A stretch of 64,000 bases of DNA, from NCBI RefSeq assembly GCF_040183065.1, contig NC_091123.1, forward strand, positions 6,840,501 to 6,904,500, read 5' to 3'. Both the position numbers and the translations under genes were made by a program. The DNA is from Periplaneta americana. Lineage: Eukaryota; Arthropoda; Insecta; Blattodea; Blattidae. Below are positions 33,046 through 44,846 of this stretch, in pieces (the stretch's first letter is position 1; every line of letters begins with the position of its first letter). The notes below the pieces were generated by a model. The model was not told where the DNA came from, made no database searches, and saw only the letters and a list, made by a program, of their open reading frames with translations.

Positions 33046-33558
33046 GACAGGTGTATGACTAAAGAAGAGATTTTCTGCAAACCATTGTATCTGTGCAAAT
33101 CATATTTGAGTCTGATATGAACTACTGTACAAACATTGCGTTTACCAACAAGTATATCTCTGTGTTTAAATACTTTGCACCAGTCTATGTCTGTACATGT
33201 GCTTGTGCAGAGTAAAAATCAAATCTTTAGGTCGTGGCTTATGATTTCTCTGTTTTGTCTCTGTACATACCAATGTACCATTATTCGAAGAATTTTCTTT
33301 CTCAATGTAAATTCTTTGTGACTCTTAGTTTATTTACCATGGAATAAAAATTTATATGATGGAATAGAATGCAAATACATACAGAACAGTCTTGAATAGT
33401 TTACTACTGACAAGAAACAAGGAAATCTTAAAATCTTATTGCAACGTATGTAGAATTGTTTTTCTCGAAAATGGCACCTTAATAAAAGATGTTGAGAATT
33501 TTGGTAACTGCACAAATATAAATAGAAGTGTTGCGCTATTCAGATTTATATTATTAAT

Positions 33559-34300
33559 GTTGTTGTTTTCTAATGCCAGGCGTTTGACAATAAAGTCATT
33601 TGACCTCTTGCACTCCAATATTTTTCAAAGATATTATCATGGTCAGCCACTGAAGCACAGATTTTGAGGTGTTCCGAATCCATTTCTTGGTTTGAGTTGC
33701 ACAATGGGCAGTTAGGGGACTGATATATTCCAATTCTATGCAGGTTTGGCCAAACAATCATGGCCTGTTGCCAATCTAAATGCAGCTACAGACGATTTTC
33801 GTGGTAAATCGGGAATTAACTGTGGATTATGATGCAGAGAGTTCCATTTTTTCCCTTGGGATTGTGTTATCAAATTTTTTTTGTTGAAGTCTAAGTATGT
33901 AGATTTAATAAATCTTTTCACAGAGTAATACGTAGATTTAGTAACAGGTCTGTAAGTAGCAGTGCTGCCCTTCTTTGCTAAAGCATCTGCATTCTCGTTT
34001 CCCAGGATTCCACAATGGGATGGTATCCATTGGAATACAATTCTTTTATTGAGTGATATTAATTGAGAGAGCATTTTAGTTATTTCTGCTGTTTGAGATG
34101 AAGGTGTGTGTTTAGAGACGATTGATAGAATAGCTGCTTTGGAGTCTGACAATATAACTGCATTCTTAAATTTATCGATGTGGCATAGAAGATTCCTGAG
34201 ACTTTCACTTATTGCAATGATTTCTCCATCAAAATTTGTTATTCCATATCCAAGAGATCTATGAAGTGAGAAGAGACAGCATTTCTGGAGATCATTGTTT
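33559..34300 (-). pseudogene. LINE fragment with RNase H domain, second copy
   Basis: The minus strand encodes GEIIAISESLRNLLCHIDKF, VILSDSKAAILSIVSKHTPS and GILGNENADALAKKGSTATY, and, after a short deletion, MIVWPNLHRIGIYQSPNCPL and CNSNQEMDSEHLKICASVAD to the end NAWH. Compared with 19.5 kb it keeps the CPLC...H...C knuckle but lacks the first RNase H motif (TDGS). The (CAA)n tail lies at its low end. Confidence 0.85.
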
Positions 34301-35659
34301 AAAGTATTTTTTTCACATGGAAGGCAAATGGGCTAAAAATTCATGATGTGACAGTATGCATCACCTGCATTTGAACCTACAGAATGAACAAAACTTAGCT
34401 AGAATAACTCTTCTCGGGTTCTAAGAATTAAAATTAAATTAAAAGTGTTTCCATCTTTCTGAATCGCCCTGTATATCAAATGCCGGGAAAGCCTCAAGTC
34501 ATACAAAACTTAGCTATACCACTACATGGCAATCTTTCTATGGGTGGATGCACTGCTACAAAAAATGTACAACTATACGTTTCATTTATTCAAAAAGTGC
34601 TAGGAGTGAATTATGAACATGTGTAGTTGCATATTTCTTGTGTTGTTGCCCACTGTAATAGAAAAATTTCTGGACAGTGATGAAGCAAACTTCGTTTGTT
34701 CTGCACGTCTGGCATGCACTTCACACTTCCAAATTTCCATGTGCGAGGGTCACTCAAAAAAGCATGGCCACCGTCTCCAGTTCCTTTTCTATTAAAAAAG
34801 GGAAATCAATAAAATATCCTATGTTAAAAATCAACTGTAAGTAAAACAGGGGAGGAAATAAATTCAGTTGCAAACTAATATACAAAAAACAAAAATCTTC
34901 CAACTGAATTCAAGCTGGTGATAGAGGAAAATATATAAATAGCTACCAATACTCAAAAAGGCAAACAAAAGAAACTCTTGGATATCAGAACATAGCCAGT
35001 TGTTTATCAAAGGGGAAAAAAATGAAGTGTGGTAAAGCAATACATGCACAGACAAACTAGAATTAAGAATTACAGCCAGAGTGTCCTTGTATTACAAAAA
35101 TTCTGTTCTTATTGCGAAAAGTACAACCCACATTGAATGTCATCCATTTCAATTCACATAAATTGTGACCTAACTTCCTTTATATTGCAAAGGAATCGAC
35201 ATTTAAAGGAAGATTCGAAAGACTGATGGGGTATGTGAAATGAAAAATAAAAACAATGAAGAGAAAATGATAAGGAGGAAGAATTTTATTTTTCTTCGTT
35301 GTTGGTAACTCTATAGCATATATTAGATGCTTTATGGTTATGCTAACAGATGGAGTTACTTGTCAACAATGTGACGTTGAAATGTGTGTTCAGGTTACTG
35401 CCCAGCGACAGTCCTGATGCATTGAAGGCAGATTTATAATTGTCCCTTAAGCTGAACATGTTAAAATGATGGTGGCGGTGATGATAGTGCTGCTATTGGT
35501 GATGATGATAATGATGATAATTGAAACGCGATGACAATGAAATGATGACATATGTAACCCTCACCTTTGTCCCAGAAAAAAATTAATTTATCATTATAAT
35601 GAGGTTAAGATACGATTTTTTTTTTTCGAATAAACTGTACATGGGAAACTACTAAAATT
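34301..35659. other. No recognised genes; one shared short repeat
   Basis: 35297-35343 is the inverted copy of 4780-4825 (contains ATAGAGTTACCAACAACGA). TGATGATGATAATGATGAT-type repeats lie at 35490-35520. Nothing else. Confidence 0.45.
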
Positions 35660-36322
35660 CTGTGGCCGGGAGGAAAAAGGTCTTAAGTAAAAATTTTATA
35701 CTTTTCAGGAGAGCAGTAGAAAGATTGAAATTGGTGTTAATTATAGAGTTTTTCTTTAATTAAGAGGTTTTTCCTGGATATTATTTGTATATACTTCTTC
35801 TAAACTAGGTAATGTTGCTCATTTAACAATTTTCTTGATTATTTCCAAAATTAGCCGCACTTAAGCCCTTTTAAGACTAGAAGCCAAACTGAGTAGAAGG
35901 GACTATTAAACATAAGACCTTTTTCATGTCAAAATAAATGAGAAATGTAAATTATTAGGAATGCAAAATGGGTCTTAAACAATTATAGGACTGTTTACCC
36001 TGGTGCTTAAAGTTTTAAAAGGAAAGGGCATCAGTATGTGATAAAATGGCTAAAATACAAGTTAGACCTTTTTAATAGGGAAGCATGGAAAGTAAACATG
36101 TGATGTTTGTAAGGAATAAAGTATTAAATATACTTAAGTCCTTTATTCTGTGTGTGCTCGATTCAAAAAGTACTTAGGACATTTGGTAACGCTCTATAAA
36201 TCCAGTCAGGACTCTTATTTGACTTTAACCGTTTTACCAGATTGTAGAGAATTGTTTCTGCTTTCAGAATATATAAAAATCTCATTTCCACAAAAAATTG
36301 ACCTGTTTCCTCCCGGCCACAG
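35660..36322. mobile_element. Inverted-repeat element, family unknown
   Basis: Termini CTGTGGCCGGGAGGAAAAAG and, inverted, CTGTGGCCGGGAGGAAACAG. The interior repeats GGTCTTAA/AAGACCTTTTT several times. No transposase and no clear target duplication. It ends 180 bp below matrix exon 4. Confidence 0.6.
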
Positions 36323-36501
36323 ATTTATATTCTTCGGTACTTTTCACACCAAAGAATGTAATAGCTTATCCTACACAAGGGGACTACAGGAGTATTACAA
36401 CATCCCAACTGCAATAACAAGCCACTGCACACTACAACCTGTCATGAGAATGTTGCTTATCCTGCTTTGCAATTCCTCGCAGGACTATTATTAGCTCTTA
36501 C

Positions 36502-36624
36502 CTAAGCAAGTCTTCCCATTTGCTGAAAGCCTGTAACCAGAGGGACAAGTGCACTGGAATGAGCCGGGCTTGTTGTGGCAAGAGACTTCACAGCCTCCAT
36601 TCAAGTTCGAACATTCATCAATAT
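36502..36624 (-). CDS. Matrix gene exon 4: calcium-binding EGF
   Basis: A compact 123-base, phase 1-1 exon encoding exactly one cbEGF. Acceptor TTTTTTACAG and donor TTAG|GTAAGAGC are both strong. The motif starts D-I-D-E-C (first D split with exon 3), contains the consensus [14 protein letters not shown] and TCPSGY steps, and ends with KTCL; all six cysteines are present. The D-x-D-E and N...F/Y residues expected for calcium ligation are visible. One-domain phase 1-1 exons are typical of cbEGF repeats in fibrillin and fibulin genes. It lies in dense TE surroundings and was recognised by translating the minus strand, being too short to stand out otherwise. Confidence 0.85.
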
Positions 36625-36728
36625 CTGTAAAAAATCAAGTAAAATTCTAGAAGAATAAAGACCAGTAATGGAGAAACAAACAGTAATACATTTTTACAAA
36701 ATAAAACAACTTATTAAAAATAGGGTAG

Positions 36729-36790
36729 ATCTTTAGCTGCACGGGTAAAGTGTTGGCTTTTCATGTTGGAGACCCAGGTTCAAATTATAG
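36729..36790 (+). repeat. Possible degenerate tRNA-like SINE head
   Basis: TAGCTGCACGGGTAAAGTG resembles an A box and CAGGTTCAAAT a B box, at suitable spacing. Weak. Confidence 0.3.
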
Positions 36791-36834
36791 TAAATTCGAG
36801 TTGAATTTGCAGTAGACAAAGACGTTGCTGGAAG

Positions 36835-38643
36835 CAGGGGCAGTTATTCAGGTGAAGTAGGTGAAGTGCCACGTCACCTATTTACATGTAAAACACAATT
36901 TTATCTCTTATTAATAATTAATTCTAGTTATTACCGGTCTTTCTCTTCTGTAGGGGCGTGAGCATTTATAACTATAATGTCGCACCATCTACCCTTAAGT
37001 ACTAAATATGATAACCTGTCACTGATAAATTCGACCTTTTTTACTGCTGATTTTATTCTTTTATGAACAAAGAATCCTGTTCCTAATTGGTGATTATTGT
37101 TTCCTTCCCCATAATACAACAAGTAATCTCCTATTTGTGATTTGCCATTCCCATCTAACCTAACCTCTTGTACTCCTACAAAGTCTATTCTATATCTAGC
37201 TAGTTCTTTTGCTACTAATGTTACCCCTCCTGTTCTATAAAGACTAGTTACGTTCCAAGTGCCAAATCTCAAATCCTTATTCCTTTGCTGTGGTCGTGCC
37301 AGAGAATCAGTCCTATTCCGAGGCTTATTATAGGGATACGTAACAAGCTGTTTTTTTACGGTGATGGGTTGTTAGCCCTTCGCCCAACCCCCAAGCTGGA
37401 GGACTCTCACTCTGAGAGAGGAACATAGGTTCAGGGTGTTTAAGAATAAGGTGCTAAGGAAAATATTTGAGGCTAAGCGGGATGAAGTTACAGGAGAATG
37501 GAGAAAGTTACACAACACAGAACTGCACGCATTGTATTCTTCACCTGACATAATTAGGAACATTAAATCCAGACATTTGAGATGGGCAGGGCATGTAGCA
37601 CGTATGGGCGAATCCAGAAATGCATATAGAGTGTTAGTTGGGAGACCGGAGGGAAAAAGACCTTTAGGGAGGCCGAGACGTAGATGGGAGGATAATATTA
37701 AAATGGATTTGAGGGAGGTGGGCTATGATGATAGAGACTAGATTAATCTTGCACAGGATAGGGACCGCTGGCGGGCTTATGTGAGGGCGGCAATGAACCT
37801 TCGGGTTCCTTAAAAGCCATTTGTAAGTAAGTAAGTATTACCGGTACCGTATTTCTAAAATTAAAAAAAAAAGTTTTCTTTTCAGTCGTTATGAATAGCG
37901 TTTAGTTGTATAAATAGTACCTGTAATCGTCCACTGAATAGAATAATGTCAACTGTTATGAGTGCCGAGCGGTGTCTATTGGAACTTACAATATTGTAGA
38001 GGTGAAATTATTTGGGCTCCCATTCTCATACAGCACTTGGTTTCCATGGTAACGTGATGTCACGCACTAAAGAAAGATTGTATGAGTGAAGTGCATTTCT
38101 GAGTCTTTCAGTTACGGAGAAGTGTCAGACTTCTTGTAGCTGGAGTAACCAGTTTGCAGATCTAACGGTACTAATAATAGAGAAGGGTTAAAGCTGGTCT
38201 CCAAGCCCGGGGACTATTATTTAAGGGCTGTGAAAATTTACAGTACAGTATGTACTACTTGACACGAGAATAGTATCCTTATTCCTTGTGTCCAAGCAGC
38301 CACCCCTGCAACGGTAAATTAGCTGGCTCTATGTTATTTTATCAGGAATACACCCCACATAGCTTTGCATAGAGATAGTCTCCACCCTCAGTTAAATTCA
38401 GACATTTTATGAAAACATTATCGACAGGTTTGTGGCTTTAAAAGACAGGAAGACTGACTTGGTATGCAAGAAATTGGGTGAGTCCTGAAATAAATGAATG
38501 TTCCTGTTTGCATGTGTTCTAGAACCAGTAAAATTGTACTTAGTTTACGAATTGTAGGCCTACTCATTATATTGGTAAAACTGTCCATGCATTTGTTTAT
38601 GTGAACAGCACTTCACCTATTTTTTTACGAAGAGCCGCTACTG
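36835..38643. mobile_element. hAT-type element with a nested LINE
   Basis: Ends CAGGGGCAGTTATTCAGGTG and, inverted, CAGTAGCGGCTCTTCG, with GGTGAAGTG in both sub-termini. Flanked by GCTGGAAG (36827-36834) and GCTGGAGG (38644-38651), a 7-of-8 match. A 0.9-kb LINE copy is inserted 100 bp from its left end. Confidence 0.65.
36939..37835. mobile_element. LINE copy with 5' inversion (twin-priming structure)
   Basis: Minus-strand 37272-36939 encodes the first part of an APE-type endonuclease (MRFGTWNVTSLYRTGGVTLV, VGVQEVRLDG, VINAHAPTEEKDR). Plus-strand 37385-37820 encodes the LINE C-terminus ([12 protein letters not shown] to AYVRAAMNLRVP) and ends in GTAAGTAAGTAAG. The whole is flanked by TATTACCGGT at 36929-36938 and 37836-37845. 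RT domain absent. Confidence 0.85.
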
Positions 38644-38723
38644 GCTGGAGGAAGATTTTCTCGACACGAAGTTGATGAAAAGCGAAAATAATAACTGAGT
38701 TGAATACTGAGTGGTTAGTGTAC

Positions 38724-38992
38724 CGTGACACGTGGTGCCTTGGAGTCTGAACCCCCGGAAGCAGGAACATACTGGTTTGTTCTCCACCATGCTGCACAGC
38801 TGATCACAGCCTCCACGGTTGCCTCCACAGCTTGCGTTCACAGCCAGCTCCTTCAAGCTACCCTTGACGAGGGGCAGGCAATGGGGAGGTTCCCCTAGCC
38901 ACTGACGCTTGCTGCACACCAGCCGAGGGGCTTCTGCAGGCATCAGCTTGTAGTCCTGCAGACACTCGTACTCGGCTTCGAGAAACTTTCCC
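38724..38992 (-). CDS. Matrix gene exon 3: second half of sushi 1 plus an EGF domain
   Basis: A 269-base exon (acceptor TTATACAG, donor CACG|GTACAC, a weak donor) entered in phase 2 and left in phase 1. It completes the sushi domain with C354, C370 and C382 and the hallmark Trp before the last cysteine (KRQWLGEPPHC). A short linker with one sequon (NAS) follows, then a six-cysteine EGF (C399, C406, C410, C419, C421, C432). This EGF lacks the leading D-I-D-E of calcium-binding EGFs. The exon sits only 80 bp from the end of a hAT-type insertion (36835-38643). Confidence 0.85.
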
Positions 38993-39144
38993 CTGTATAA
39001 TACACATAATATTGAGTTCAGACTGTGTAACTTGTTTTGAAGATCTGACATCTTTAAAGACTATATAGCTGTCCCAAACTTCAGAGCCGAGCTATATTAT
39101 TAGACAAGATTTTTTTATTTCAATAAATTTTTTTACGTAAATAT

Positions 39145-40749
39145 TTTTAAATAATTGATTAAATGGCGATCTTACTCGTGTTAATTATGTAAGCATGTAA
39201 GAGGGAAGTATCATATGATATTCTTATTGAATTTGGCATTCCCAACAAACTAGTTCGATTAATTAAAATGTGTTTTAGTGAAACATACGGCAGAGTCCGT
39301 ATAGCCCAGTTTCTATCTGATGCTTTTCCAATTCACTGCAGGCTAAAGCAGGGAGATGCACTATCACCTTTACTTTTTAACTTCGCTCTAGAATATGCCA
39401 TTAGGAAAGTTCAGGATAACAGAGAGGGTTTGGAATTGAACGGGTTACATCAGCTGCTTGTCTATGCGGATGACGTGAATATGTTAGCAGAAAATCCACA
39501 AACGATTAGGGAAAACGCGGATATTCTAGTTGAAGCAAGTAAAGCGATAGGGTTGGAAGTAAATCCCGAAAAGACTAAGTATATGATTATGTCTCGTGAC
39601 CAGAATATTGTACGAAATGGAAATATAAAAATTGGAGATTTATCCTTTGAAGAGGTGGAAAAATTCAAATATCTTGGAGCAACAGTAACAAATATAAATG
39701 ACACTCTGGAGGAAATTAAACACAGAATAAATATGGGAAATGCCTGTTATTATTCGGTTGAGAAGCTTTTGTCATCTAGTCTTCTGTCAAAAAATCTGAA
39801 AATCAGAATTTATAAAACAGGTATATTACTGATTATTCTGTATGGCTGTGAAACTTGGACTCTCACTTTGACAGAAGAACAGAGATTAAGGGTGTCTGAG
39901 AATAAGGTTGTTAGGAAAATATTTGGGGCTAAGAGGGATGAAGTTACAGGAGAATGGAGAAAGTTACACAATGCAGAGCTGCACGCATTGCATCCTTCAC
40001 CTGACATAATTAGGAACATTGAATCCAGGCGTTTGCGATGGGCAGGGCATGTAGCACGTATGGGCGAATCCAGAAATGCATATAGAGTGTTAGTTGGGAG
40101 GCCAGAGGGGAAAAGACCTTTGGGCAGGCCGAGACGTAGATGGGAGGATAATATTAAAATGGATTTGAGGGAGGTGTGATATGATGGTAGAGACTGGATT
40201 AATCTTGCTCAGGATAGGGACCAATGGCGGGCTTATGTGAGGGCGGCAATGAACCTCCGGGTTCTTTAAAAGCCAGTAAGTAAATGGCGATCTTACTCGT
40301 GTTAATTATGTAAGCATGTGCGGCTCACAGCTGTTTCGGTGCTACTTGACACCATCCTCAGAGCCTACTAGATCTCGGCGCTATCTCAACTTCGCTGCAT
40401 GTTGTGTGGGTGCGTTCGTGTGATCAAGAGTTCAGTCAAACAGTGTGTGTGTTCTGAAATTGATCTGTGTGTTGAGAATTTGATCAGGGTGTGTTTTAGT
40501 GTGTCTGTATATTTCATATTGTTCTAGTGTGTTCAGTTTTTGGTTTTTGGGTTGTATGTGTAGGATTTCCATGTCTGTATTTATGTTATTGTATGTGTGG
40601 TTGGCACCCACACAACAGGCAGCGAAGTTTAAATGGCGCCGAGACACAGAAGGCTCTGAGGATGGTGTCAAGTAGCACCGAAACAGCTGTAAGCCGCACA
40701 TGGTTACATAATTAACACGAGTAAGATCGCCATTTAATCAATTATTTAC
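39145..40749 (-). mobile_element. Penelope-like fragment with inverted ends, split by a LINE
   Basis: Inverted termini of about 95 bp (39150-39198 plus 40320-40366, and 40651-40745) share GGCGATCTTACTCGTGTTAA and TGGTGTCAAGTAGCACCGAA. Minus-strand coding remains (40432-40620) read NINTDMEILHIQPKNQKLNT, LEQYEIYRHTKTHPDQILNT. GIY-YIG lost. Same inverted-end layout as the copy at 17.3 kb. Confidence 0.7.
39199..40280 (+). pseudogene. LINE 3' half: RT with YADD and C-terminus
   Basis: An open frame of 303 residues (39268-40179) with RT motifs: [20 protein letters not shown] (motif with QGD.LSP), [13 protein letters not shown] (catalytic YADD), [22 protein letters not shown], then LYGCETWTL and the tail [14 protein letters not shown] to [13 protein letters not shown], broken by a stop at 40177, after which LAQDRDQWRAYVRAAMNLRV follows. 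The 3' end is (GTAA)n. The first RT motifs and the endonuclease are missing. Target duplication of about 39 bp: TAAATGGCGATCTTACTCGT and the next 19 bases at 39160-39198 and 40281-40319. The most complete RT in the window; reverse transcription of LINE RNA would be its role. Confidence 0.9.
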
Positions 40750-40854
40750 GTTCAAGTGTTAAAAATAGTGTATAGTTAAACTTGGGGAAAAAAGAGGAGT
40801 TATTTTTGGTTGAGGAAACCTATATATAACACAGAAATATTCCTATAAATATAA

Positions 40855-40857
<3 letters not shown>

Positions 40858-40914
<57 letters not shown>
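40858..40914. repeat. (AAT)n microsatellite
   Basis: About 19 triplets. Confidence 0.9.
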
Positions 40915-40916
<2 letters not shown>

Positions 40917-42226
40917 CATTTACTGAAGAGAATACTCATTAAAACTTAAAACAAACGACATATAAACTCGAAAACATAACTGTGCATCAAATATTTAAGG
41001 CATGAGTCACAGCTTCAGTTCCTTATGAGATGATGATGACTTGCTTGCTATATTTAAGAGAATATGTTTGGTATGCAATCATTATCACGAGAATTAATAA
41101 TTAACTCTTGTTGTATTCATGACTCAATAAGGAATCTAGCAAAGCATTTCCGCCAAATGGGCAAGTTAATTACTGTTAATTATCTGATATGTTAATCAAG
41201 GAATGTGACAAAAAAATATACTGTCCAATGTGTTACATAAACAGAGGGCACTGTGTATGTAGGCAAGTCAGAATTAGCTGCCAATTAAGCTGATTGCCAA
41301 TACAAAACAAAAGAAGGCAATATGAATGATTCTCTCTTGTTCAGCCAGAAGAAATAGAAATTGTTTTATGTTCCCTGCCATAAACAGTTGAAAAGAAATC
41401 CATATTTCTCGAATTTGTCTTTCGTTTCCTCTGAGTATTGCCAGTTTATTCGCATTCAGCACCTACAATAATAATTACTATCAACAGGCATCGGTATTAT
41501 ATATTTCTTCCATTAGAAATTCAGTACCGGTATTAAAAACTTTTACTAAAATTTACCATTTTAATGGATAATACTTAAGCCTATCAGTTTAATAGTTTAT
41601 CAAAGGGGCAAGGAAAAATTTGTCACAAATTTAAAACATGAGTGACAACTGTCATATTATAAAATTATAACTCTATAAGAAAAAAATTTGTAACTGTTAA
41701 ATCGGGTGAACACGAAGGCCATGGAATATCACCAGTTAGGAAGATGATGCACCCAAGGAAGATCCTATGCAAAGTCTGCAAATTTATTTGAAACAGATTC
41801 TGTTTTCTTTTACAGGAGGGCAGTTTTGAAGTTTATTCTTTCAGGAAAAATTAGGGACACATTAGAAGGAATATTTTCTTTATTAATATCAGTGTTAGCT
41901 ACTAATGGGAGTAGACATACCATATTTTGCAATAACACAAGGAAAAAACATTTAGATAACAAAATATTTTTTGCTGAAATAGTACATATATCAGCTTCTG
42001 CCATAACACCACAGATTTACAGTTTTATTTCACGCTTTAAGTACCACCCAGCAGCGGTTTATGTACCACTGATGGTACGCATACCATAGGTTGAGAGCCA
42101 CTGCCTTAAATTAAAAAAAAAAAATTAAATGTTTACTTTTGTGTCAATGAGTGCATTTGATTCATTCCATAAAGTTTTACTATACTTTAAAAATATTTTA
42201 CTAAAAATATCCCACTTAACTTACTA
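40915..42226. other. Intron sequence without recognised elements
   Basis: Short frames only; no terminal repeats found. Confidence 0.4.
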
Positions 42227-42915
42227 CAAGGCGTGTTCTTAAAGTAAGTTCCAAAAGGGTGTAGTAAGTAAACGGGAAGACATTTACAAACCATTTTTGT
42301 TGCATTGTATTCCCCACACTTCAATCACTTCTCAACATAATCTCCACCATTATTGAGGCATTTATCGAGTCGTGGCACAAGTCTTTCTATCCCCTCATTG
42401 TAGAATTGCGATGCGAACCACTCCCGCACTGCTGTTTTCACTTCATCGTCGCCATCAAAACGTTGACCACCGAGGAACTTCTTGAGGTGCAGGAAGAGAT
42501 GAAAGTCACTCGGAGCCAAATCCGGGCTGTAGGGGGGGATGATCAATTTGTTCCCAGCCAAATTCCGAGATGAGATTTTGGGTGTCACGAGCTGTGTATG
42601 GCCATCTCCTGACCATTCCATCACTAATGGCATCATCACCGTACACCTCACAAAGTTGACGATGAATGTCAGCTGGTTTGATGTTTCTTGCATTCAAGAA
42701 ATGGATAACAGACCGCATCTCACAGTCAGCGGGGTGCTCGATCACTTTAAACATTTCAACTGATCACAACTAACCACACACACGGACTGAAGCTCTGAAA
42801 CTGCATGCACAGCTTGCCTGAGGACTGAAGAAGAAAACACGCATGCGCAAAATAACGATTGCAGCGATGCGACAGCTATAATTGAAAACGGAACTTACTT
42901 TAAGAACACGCCTCG
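42227..42915 (-). mobile_element. Internally deleted mariner transposon
   Basis: Termini CAAGGCGTGTTCTTAAAGTA and, inverted, CGAGGCGTGTTCTTAAAGTA, with TA on both sides (42225-42226, 42916-42917). The minus strand begins with the mariner helix-turn-helix (MRSVIHFLNARNIKPADIHR) and then passes by deletion and frameshift to the C-terminus with IPPYSPDLAPSDFHLFLHLK and GIERLVPRLDKCLNNGGDYV. The first two catalytic Asp positions are lost, so the copy is inactive. 689 bp against about 1.3 kb for complete mariners. Confidence 0.85.
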
Positions 42916-43059
42916 TATAAGTTCAAAGGACACTGGAGTGTCAGAACAGGAATAACCAAGTTCAGTAGGGCACAATGGGTAACTGGCTTGTACCATCATG
43001 TTATTGTTGTTTCTGATGATGACATACTTTACAGGGACATAAAATTACTCCCCAAATTA

Positions 43060-43904
43060 CAGTGGCGTAGTATGAAATTTTGAGCAGGGGAAGCTAACTC
43101 AAGTTGTCTTTCATGCAATATGAGAAAATGTATTACAAAAATACAGTCTTAAAATAAATAGTAGTCAATGTCAAGTCAGCAGTCGAAGATTGGTTGGAAC
43201 CTCGTAAGTAACACCAATAAGGCATGACCTCAAATGATACGTAGTAAAATATGATTTCACGGTTTACACATATCTCTTAACAAATAGACACGCATACGTA
43301 TAGCATTAGCTCACTCCCTGTCATACTTAGAGAAATCACAATATTAGTATCATTACGTAAGTATGCGTCTGTCTTTTGGTTGTGTCCTTCATTGACAGCA
43401 AGGGAGTCGATCATTTGTTTTTTAAATCACACTTTTGTTCGTAAGTCAGTCTTGATAATACAATTGTCCCTAAAAAATTCAAGTAAATTAATGTCAGGAA
43501 TTGTTATTTCACTCATTATTTATTATATCAGCCACAATGCACACTAACACTTCAACTGAACACAACTGACGAAAAGGGATAACTCGGAAACTACTTATTT
43601 TAAATTTTAAAGCTAGCTTTTTGCGAGCCTTGCGACTAGGGTAGTTTAGTTAGAAAGGGATGGAAAATCTGCGGGGTGGATTACACAGAAGAAACCAGTC
43701 TGCTTGGAAGCTGGTGTGTGCAGGCTTCTTGTTTACTGCTGCATCACAAATCATCCTGAGCTGCCGCATCACAATATTTAACGAGTAAATATAAATTCTA
43801 TTAAAATTAATAAATAATTTTGTTCATAAACTGCAGGTTTATTATGAAATTATTATTAACTGGGGAAGCCAAGCTTCTTAGCTTACATTGACGCTACGCC
43901 ACTG
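43060..43904. mobile_element. Non-autonomous hAT element
   Basis: Termini CAGTGGCGTAG at both ends, inverted, flanked by CCAAATTA (43052-43059, 43905-43912). Sub-terminal GGGGAAGC is shared. No transposase. It ends 150 bp from the donor of matrix exon 2. Confidence 0.8.
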
Positions 43905-44061
43905 CCAAATTATAACATTTTCACGATTAAAAACTGAACTCAAGCGCACAGAAGGAAATCTGTTAGTATACACTCTGAATTCCTCTATTTACCGGTACAT
44001 ATTCCCTTCAAAATTTAACATAAAAGTAGTCAGTCAGCTTAAGAGAATAGAGAGAACTTAC

Positions 44062-44846
44062 CTCATGTACTTGATTTCAGCATTTTCCACAGACGGTGCT
44101 GGTAGAAATGTGCCACTAAGACACGACAGATCACCTTCTTTGCTGAGTTCTGTAGTGTTGCTAACTTTGTGTAACTCTTTCGATAAACTTGTTGTATTGT
44201 AGCTCTTCGTAACGTTATTCACCTCCATGCCAGCATTCTTTTCTGTCACATCCCACTGCTTACTTCTCTCTGTAGTAAAGGCTGATTCAGTATTGTTCTC
44301 TGACGTAACAGATTCTTGTTTTTGGTTGTTTTCAGAAGATTTCTTTGCAGAAGGATCAGTCTTAGCTTGAAAAACAGACATTCCAGAAAGTAAGTTATTG
44401 TTCTTAGTTGTCATTTCAATGTCTGGTTTCAATAAATCATTTTTTTCAGATGTGTGTAATGAAGGGAATAGTTTTGCAGAAAATTCTCCGTTAATTTCGT
44501 TCTTCACAGCCTCCAAACTGCTGCTGTCCTCCACCTTACCCCCATGAGCGCCCTTCTTGTACCTCCCAGATATCTCGTCCACACTGTTCTCGCTAGAGGA
44601 TGGCATCGACGGGGTGAGGTGCGTGTTGTTCACGTTCTCTTTAGACGTGAATTTTGATCGACCACTTGAAGCCTTGTCCACATCAGGGAGAAAATTATTT
44701 GATCTCTCTTCCTCCATCTCTTTCTTCCTTTCTTGAGCTTGCTTCATTATTTCGTCTCTATGTTTCTTCTTCTTCTCTTTCCTCCTCTTCTTTTCTTTTC
44801 TAACTTTCTCATCCTTTGATTTTGGTTTGTCTTTCTTCTTTATTGT
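44062..44846 (-). CDS. Matrix gene exon 2: Lys-rich / Ser-Thr-rich linker and first half of sushi 1
   Basis: A 785-base exon (acceptor TTTTGCAG, donor ATGAG|GTAAGT) encoding about 261 residues. It opens with KE/KR-rich sequence (KKKDKPKSKDEK, RKEKKRRKEKKKKHRDE), probably helical. It continues as a long, low-complexity Ser/Thr/Asn/Lys-rich stretch with many N-x-S/T sequons (for example NNT, NVT, NTT), and ends with the first cysteine of a sushi domain (C324, in DLSCLSGTF). The exon exits in phase 2 and the missing base is supplied by exon 3, creating an Arg codon. Because one exon carries both the basic stretch and the first sushi cysteine, the basic region and the extracellular domains belong to one polypeptide unless this exon is alternatively spliced. 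Confidence 0.75.

Noticed and set aside
39268..40179. Functional LINE protein-coding gene
   Set aside because: Endonuclease and first RT motifs are missing and a stop interrupts the C-terminus; it is a 5'-truncated copy.
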